Below are positions 58,101 through 64,000 of a stretch of DNA of 64,000 nt, piece after piece (within the stretch, counting starts at the first letter, position 1; each line of letters starts with the position of its first letter). The notes beneath the pieces are model-generated. The model did no database searches, had not been told where the DNA came from, and was given only the letters and a program-made list of their open reading frames with translations. Origin of the DNA: Vitrella brassicaformis (lineage: Eukaryota; Sar; Vitrellaceae); assembly GCA_001179505.1 (NCBI GenBank), contig CDMY01000387.1, positions 1 through 64,000 on the forward strand, read 5' to 3'. Position numbers and translations under genes: made by a program.

Positions 58101-58415
58101 CGACACACCAAAACAGACAGACAGACAGACAGACCTATAGCGAAGACAACCACGACGGTCGGGCATGTTGAGTGCCTATCATTCCACCCTCTTCATTTTG
58201 TTTCACTGCAGGTGTTCGGCGACATGCTGGAGGAGTGCTGTGACCGTCGGTGCAGCGTCGACCAAGCTTTCCTGGATGGCTACGGCAACCTAGAGCACCA
58301 CCTCAGCGGCTCCCATGCGCTCTCCCTCCGCTCTGCCAGCGCCATGGCCGCCGCGGCCAACCGCTCCTCCCTATCTGGTGCGAGCACATCCCTCATGCAC
58401 GTGCCTGTCCACTGA
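55102..58415 (+). CDS. MORN-repeat, SAM-domain, TKL-type protein kinase
   Basis: About 14 exons from ATG 55102 to TGA 58413-58415. The start MGNETSQSAKR fits an N-myristoylation site (Gly 2, Ser 6), so it may sit on membranes. Five or so MORN repeats follow (GDRYHGESIQRLRHGYG, GDVYSGQWNEDRRHGRG, WDRYEGEYRNDLRCGWG, YGQFRDNVKHGHG), then a Ser/Pro-rich linker, a SAM-like domain (WTVGEVCRWLSLLGLGHLTSRF, LTDSELIEELGI), and a kinase domain: IGEGGFGRVYLGEW, VALKEF (Lys), HCDLKSSN with the catalytic Asp made across a splice, CDFGLAL, GTPHWMAPEVL, and DVYSFGILLWEML. These mark a TKL-group Ser/Thr kinase; all catalytic residues are present. Substrate unknown; MORN repeats often bind membrane lipids or link to cytoskeletal structures. 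Confidence 0.88.
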
Positions 58416-59644
58416 GCGGCCCGACCCACGGCAGACCAGACAGACAGGCAGTGAGTGAGTCCTTACTCTAGGCTGTCTGTGTCTGCCCGCCTGTCTGTGC
58501 GCTGCATGCGACTGACTGACATAGAGAGGAGAGAGAGGGCAGGAGAGATCTCTGCATGGCATGGCAGAGTCACTGAGTCACTGTCCTGTCCTCTTGCTGC
58601 TGCTGTGGGTTTGGTTTTCAGTTGCCTGATGCGCGGCTTTCACAAGAACCCTCTGTCTACCTGCCCATACTGACCTCCACAAGTATCCAGAGCCACGGGG
58701 CGATGTGGCCGAATAGGTCGTTTCGCGACGGAGAGAGGAGGGATGTTCATTGGAGGGATCAGCAGCTGACATACGGCTGCGCATCGTGTCGGTCGTATTT
58801 TGACGTGCCGAGAGAGATCGATTTTCGTGACACCTATCTATCTCGCGACTGCAGTACCGCCTTGTCTGTGTGTCGGTCGGTCTGTCTGTCTATCGGGTGT
58901 GCTCTCTCTCTACTTGATGATCGATCCAGTCGACCAAGTTGCTGCCTGCTTGCTGCCCGTATATCCCCAGCTGCATTCATTCATTAATATTTCTCTACAT
59001 GGTCCCTTCTGCATTGCATACCGCCTGTGTGCATACTTACGTATTTTCCATCCATCCGCACGGCACCTTCCCTGCAGTGCATAGGTCGTTCCGTGACAGA
59101 GCGCAAAATTGCCAACCAGCCAGCCAAAGAGATGAGTCGTGATTTTCGGTCGGTTCCGTTCTGTTGACTGACGCGACGCGACTGGCCGGCAGTTTGTCGG
59201 GCTGGTGCATCCGTATGTGTATGTATGACTCCATCCACCTACGACTGCATGTGCTGTGCGTGTGTGGCGACCTGCCTGCCTCTTTGACTCTTCCTTCCTC
59301 CATCCATCCGTTCACACGTTCAACGCGTTTATCAGCCGCCCTTAATGAAAAAACCCCACCCAGCCTGCACTTCCCACCCCACCCGTACGTGATGTGTCCA
59401 TCGACTTGACTTCTCTCTCAAGAGTCTGTCTGTACATTCACCGTCACACGATGCGAGGCGATGCAGCCCTCCACATGCACACTCCCTCACTCGCCATGCA
59501 GCTAAATGATGGATGCCCCACCCATCATTCACCGTCTACGACACTCCGACCCCCTTTGTCGGGCAGCAGAGCTAATCCAAGGCATTTATAGGTACAATAG
59601 GTCGCCTCACGTCGCCTCGCCCATCAGTCACGTCACGTCTCCGC
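58416..59644. other. Intergenic, no gene seen
   Basis: Between convergent genes, 1.2 kb of CTGT/CTGC-rich DNA (about 58475-58500, 58860-58893). Open frames are short and unlike any family. Confidence 0.6.
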
Positions 59645-62600
59645 CTACTCCTCCTCCATCGCATCATCCCCGCGCACCTCAGAGGCCACCCACATCGGAT
59701 GTGCGACGCCATGCACCGCAGCCAGGGCCTCCGTTGTCGCCCTCACGCCACTGTGCACGGCCCCGTGGACACACTGGTTGCCCGACACACTGATGTCAAA
59801 GACAGACACATCGGAAGGAAAAGGCGGATATATGACTCGGCGAGGCCTCAACAACACATATATGGCGCCGATCTCATCTGCCCTCCTCACTCATCTCACC
59901 TGGTGGCCTCGCCCGCGAAGAAGACGGCAGGTCGCGTGTCGACCCCGTTCTTGGAGTCGGGCTCCGGGTGAGCCGTGGCGAGCTCCTCAATGTGCTCGAG
60001 GCTGCCCCCCGGCCGATAGTAGCTGTAGGACCCCAGCGAGAAGACGTCCGTGTCCCACTGAGTCACCTCGACGTCGACCAGCAGCGACCGCAGCGACGAG
60101 ACGGACAGCCGGGTGTCGTTGGTTGCCATTGTGCTGAGGACCTCGAGGGCCTTGGTGACCGTCTGCTCTCTGTTGACGTTGAAGTGACCGAAGAGATGAC
60201 CTACCTGAATGAACAGGGAGAGCGAAGCATAGCACACAGAGACGAAGGTCACGACAGCCTCGTGTGTGTGTGTGTGTGTGTGTTGCGTGTGCGCTGCGCA
60301 CCAGTGTATTAGTCGCCTTGGTGGGGTCGAATGCGTGGAGGTTCATGAACTGCACGGACTCGTCAGGTGTGTTGAGGAACTGGGCGGTCTCGTCCCAGAA
60401 GCACTCCTTGAAGCGCAGTATCACCTTGTTGTGTCCCCCGCCGCCCAGCCGCCCACACGCCTCCCTCTTGGCCTCGCTGAGTGGTGGGTCGAAGACGATA
60501 CGCGAACGGGACGTGTTGCTGGGGTTGAGCACGCCCACGGGCACCGTGACGACCGCCTTGAGCGCACTATACACCTCCCCTGCCTCGGTCGTCACCTCCA
60601 CGTGGTGGGACCCCTCGACGATGCACACACGATTGACGGCAGTGTTGAGGGAGATGTTGTCCTGAAGATCGGCCGACTGGACGAGTAAGTCGGGCAGCCA
60701 GCTGTAGCCCCGCGTGTTCAGACGGTCACCGATGGTCAGCTGACATGATACACACACAGACAGACATGGTGGGTGGATTAGTGGCTGTCTGGCACATCGG
60801 ATCAACTTCTCACCTTGTGATCGAGATTGGAGTTCTTGAAGGGGTCGTAACTGCCTGCCTTGGCCCGCTTCTCCCTCCGCTTCTTCTCCCTGACCCGCCA
60901 GCCACTGCCGCTTGTCTTTCGCCTCTTGCTACTGGGGGTGACCGCCTCGCTGTCCCCGTCGTCCTGCCCGCCATCGCCGTCGTCCTCGCCCTCCCCACGC
61001 TCCCCTGTGTCGCCTCTCAGACGCGCAATATCGTCGCCCGTCAGCTTGAAGAGATCAAGCGTCGAGTAAGCCTCCAGGCCCTCCACGTCCATGCCCATGA
61101 AACCGTCAGACGACGATGACGACGCTGCCGAACCGCCAGCCTGGCCGACAGGTGCGTGGTGCTGGCCGTCGTAGAGCGAGAGGGGTGGTGTGGGGATGGG
61201 CAGGAAGCCCTGGCCCCTCTGGTAGCTTTTCATGTAGGCCGTGTCGGCCGACACACGCACCTTGAGGCGCCCCTCGTCCACCAGCCGATGGGGCCCATCC
61301 GGCAACCGCAGCTCACCCAGCTGGGCCAGCGAGGGCAGCAGCGCCAGGTCGGCCAAACTGCAGTTGTAGCCAAACATGCGCTGAGCGATCTTGCTGCCCA
61401 TCTGCCGAATCAGCGCCAGCTCCCTCTCGTCCCTCTCCGCCTGATCGGCCGCCAGTGATGCCGCCTGCTCACGGGCGCGGCTGGTCTTGCGCCGGTTGCG
61501 CTTCCTCTCGTCGGCCCGTCGCTGCTCCTCGCGCGCCTGTGCCTCGTCGTTGAGGGCGTGGTTGAGGGCAATGCCAAACCAGTCTTGGAAGGAGCTGCTG
61601 CCGGACGGTGGGAATGGGGGAAGGGCCGCCATGTGGGCGGGGAAGGGGCCTGGCGATGTGGTGGCTTGGTCCTCCTTGTGCTTCTGGGCCACCATGTGTG
61701 CCATCGCCCGCTCTATCAACAGAAGCGCCCTGAAACATCATTATTGGAAAGGGCGTCCACGCATGGACGGTCGGCCGTGGATGCATAGATCAGCTAATGA
61801 GTGTGGGTTACTTGATGATGACGGCCTGTGGAATCTGCCGTCCTTGCTCGTCATACCAGTTCGCAAACTCGGTCGGCTCCCACTTGCCGCCTGCATGACA
61901 TAGACAGACAGGGAGGGGAAACAGATGGTGTAGTTACTGCTGGTGGTGGTGGTGGTTGGTGGTGGTGAAACGACGAACAACAGCTGCGTCACTGTGTCGC
62001 TCACCCATCACAGCAGAAGTTTCGATGCCGAGTGCCGCCGCCAAATCCCAGGGATAGTGCGGATCTCCTGGTGCAACGTGCAGCCAGTTGGCGCCAAGAT
62101 CCACCTGCAGTGCACCACACAGACGGACAGAGACAGATGGGTGGGTGTCCTGTATGCACATGAGGCGGGCGGAGAAAAGGGAGTCGGAAAGCCTGTTGCG
62201 TTGCGGTTCACTCACCTTGGTCTCAGGCAGGCTGTCTTTGGCAGGGAGTGTCTTGGTGTGGATGCGGCCGCCAACCCTGAAGAAAGAACACGACACAACA
62301 CAACAAGGAAGGAAGGAAGGCACATACATACAAACATACAGACATGCGAACATCTATCAACTGGACGGACAAGTAAGTCGTCAATCGTTGCTTCGTTTCT
62401 CACCTGTCCCTTCCCTCCAAGACGATGACCCGATACCCCCGCCTCTTGAGCATAGCTGCAGCCGTCAGACCAGCAACTCCAGCACCCACAACGATAAAGT
62501 GTGCGTCGACACCGCCATCCCCACCACCACCCCGCACCAGCGGCGGCACATCGATGCCCTGCCTATCCAAGCCGGCCATGAAGTTAAGGACGTCGTCATT

Positions 62601-63299
62601 CTGGCACGACATGGGCTCGCGCGGCGGGCTACCTTGCCGCTTGCCGGACGGCTTGCATGCTGCGGGGGCTGGAGGCGATCGCCCTCTCTTCCGTGATGGC
62701 AGCAGCTCACCATCACCATCCTCATCGCCATGCCCACCTCTGCCGCCCCTCTCGCCCGGGTCACTGTCGCCCCCGCTCGAGTGATGCTTGGTGGGCGGCG
62801 TCTTGTGGCAGCCACGCTGAGGCCTTGACACTGCTATCCATCCCGTCGCATACGCCGGGTCGTCATATGGGAGATCCTCCTGCTGCTCCGTCTGCTCCCG
62901 GTCGGTCGTCTCCCTCATATTGACTGCACCAGGGGCGTCTTCGGGCCGAAACTGAGGAACAGGGGGAGAGATCTCCGGCGTGGCCAGTGCCGTCGTCATG
63001 GATGCCACCACTGCTGCCTCGTCTGCCGCGCCTTCGTCTTCTCTTGGCCGCCTGGTCGGACGGTCGGAGGGCGGACAGGTGCAGGGGGCCCTGTGGGACT
63101 GCTGACACGGGGAGGGCTGATGGTTGCTCGTGTTAGCGACGGGCGCGGCGGCTGAGCCCGATGAATTGATCAGATCATAGGACGAAGACGTGGTGATGGC
63201 AGCTGGTGGTTGATGAGTCGGCTCGACTGTCCTGTCTGCGGCCGCCTCCCCAGTGGCCTCCTGTGCCGCTTGTTCTGATGAAATGGGAGGGACGTCCAT
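59645..63299 (-). CDS. Flavin-containing amine oxidase, LSD1/polyamine-oxidase type
   Basis: Minus strand, about nine exons; first exon 63299-62403, last about 59788-59645. Residues 1-260 are a disordered, nuclear-looking extension (RKRGRSPP). The FAD fold follows: [44 protein letters not shown], later YSALKAVVTVPVGVL and FWDETAQF, then FAGEATS and NQCVHGAVHSGVRATTEA as the C-terminal FAD site. It oxidises amines (polyamines, or methyl-lysine in LSD1). Between the two FAD halves lies a long insert: a charged helical stretch (EAQAREEQRRADERKRNRR, about 61555-61480) and a Ser/Asp-rich part, reminiscent of the coiled-coil Tower insert of LSD1 but not clearly homologous. No SWIRM domain was seen. 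Histone demethylase is possible, polyamine oxidase equally so. It diverges from TOR. Confidence 0.82.
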
Positions 63300-63417
63300 C
63301 AGAGCAGGTCGTCCGTGCGGTCGTGTAGATAGCAGCCGGCAGTTTCGGCGTGTATTCCGTCTGAGTGATGCTATGATGTTACGAATGTTCTGCGGACGTC
63401 AAAGACTCAAGAACCGC

Positions 63418-63425
63418 TGCGAGCT
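63418..63425 (+). promoter_or_regulatory. TGCGAGCT promoter motif between amine oxidase and TOR
   Basis: Exact 8-mer in the 259-base gap between the starts, with a GGCGAGCT near copy at 63433-63440. Confidence 0.5.
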
Positions 63426-63558
63426 TAGTTGTGGCGAGCTTGGGGGAGAGAGGAAAAGCCTGTTTTTCCTCTTCTCGCTTGAGATCAAGGCTCCGCAGCT
63501 GAAGATCTCTCTGCTGAGAGCGTTTGATTCATCGGTACCTTCCTTGACCTACTCCAAG

Positions 63559-64000
63559 ATGTTGGAGAGCAAGTATCTGGCAGACCTGAAGTCCAAGAAC
63601 GAGTCGGTTCGCGCCAAGGCCGCCAAGAACCTGCGGATCCATGTGGAGGCTGAGGCCAAGGAGATGTCCGGCGGCACCTTCACCAAGTTCATGGCCGACC
63701 TCAACAAGCGCATCTACGACCTCGTGAGCAGCCCGCACCAGGAGGACAAGATCGGCGGCATCATGGCCATCGACGAGCTCATCGATGTTCAGTGCGACGA
63801 GAATGAGACCAAAATCATCCGCTTCTCCAACTACCTCCGCATGATCTTCCAGCAGTGCTCCAGCGGACCTCTCGAGCACTCCATCTTGCCCAGGGCCACA
63901 CGCGCACTCGGCCACCTGGCACGAGCCGGCGGCACCATGACGGCAGACTTCGTAGAGTTTGAGCTGCGCAGGTCCCTCGAGTGTCTGCAGAGTGGTGGGG
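63559..64000 (+). CDS. TOR: TOR (target of rapamycin) kinase, N-terminal fragment, runs off the window
   Basis: Open from ATG 63559 to the window end, 147 residues, no intron yet. It matches the N-terminal HEAT repeats of mTOR/TOR: LKSKNESVRAKAAKNLRIHV, DLVSSPHQEDKIGGIMAIDEL, TKIIRFSNYLRMIF, ALGHLARAGGTMTADFVEFE, each aligning by memory to conserved TOR blocks. TOR is the central growth and nutrient kinase acting in TORC complexes; the FAT, kinase and FATC parts lie outside. The start has the family-like distance to the first HEAT helix. Confidence 0.9.
   Translation, partial: MLESKYLADLKSKNESVRAKAAKNLRIHVEAEAKEMSGGTFTKFMADLNKRIYDLVSSPHQEDKIGGIMAIDELIDVQCDENETKIIRFSNYLRMIFQQCSSGPLEHSILPRATRALGHLARAGGTMTADFVEFELRRSLECLQSGG

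Overview
The window is nuclear DNA of an intron-rich, fairly GC-rich eukaryote. The best guess is a photosynthetic alveolate of the chromerid type (Vitrella-like), but that is inference. The reasons are spliceosomal introns that mostly run 60-105 bases with GT-AG ends and are full of short tandem repeats; an N-terminal signal peptide followed by a Phe-led transit-like sequence on an S1-domain protein, as in complex red plastids; MORN and TKL-kinase domains in one protein; and housekeeping proteins (TOR, RRP43, PTB, BuGZ, squalene synthase, UCHL3) that are clearly eukaryotic but not animal, fungal or plant. No bacterial operons, rRNA, tRNA, CRISPR array or transposon was recognised.

Layout. 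1-5 kb: exosome subunit RRP43, then 3.7 kb of simple-sequence DNA. 5-11 kb: divergent pair of a PTB-like RNA-binding protein (-) and a GH36 raffinose synthase/alpha-galactosidase (+). 12-15 kb: secreted protein with three fasciclin domains (-). 15-21 kb: HAD phosphatase (-) diverging from a 14-exon plastid-type S1/Rossmann-like fusion (+). 21-30 kb: disordered protein (-), large F-box-like protein (+), kinase-like fragment with an in-frame stop (-), SANT/Myb protein (+). 31-35 kb: BuGZ zinc finger (-) diverging from a UAS-UBX protein with a signal peptide (+). 35-44 kb: cysteine-rich lectin-like secreted protein (-), a small chimeric gene (+), ubiquitin hydrolase UCHL3 (-), squalene synthase (+). 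46-55 kb: four minus-strand genes (intronless ethanolamine-phosphate cytidylyltransferase, kelch-like membrane protein, small secreted protein, intronless unknown). 55-64 kb: MORN-SAM-TKL kinase (+), flavin amine oxidase of LSD1/PAO type (-), and the 5' end of TOR kinase (+) running off the window.

The strongest cross-cutting signal is an exact 8-mer, TGCGAGCT (or its complement AGCTCGCA), that I found 13 times, each time just upstream of a start codon or between two divergent genes. Nine gene pairs are divergent, several with only about 100 bases between the starts. This suggests a shared core-promoter element and bidirectional promoters. Exon joins below were made by eye from splice sites, reading frame and protein family likeness; ends marked as uncertain should be treated so.
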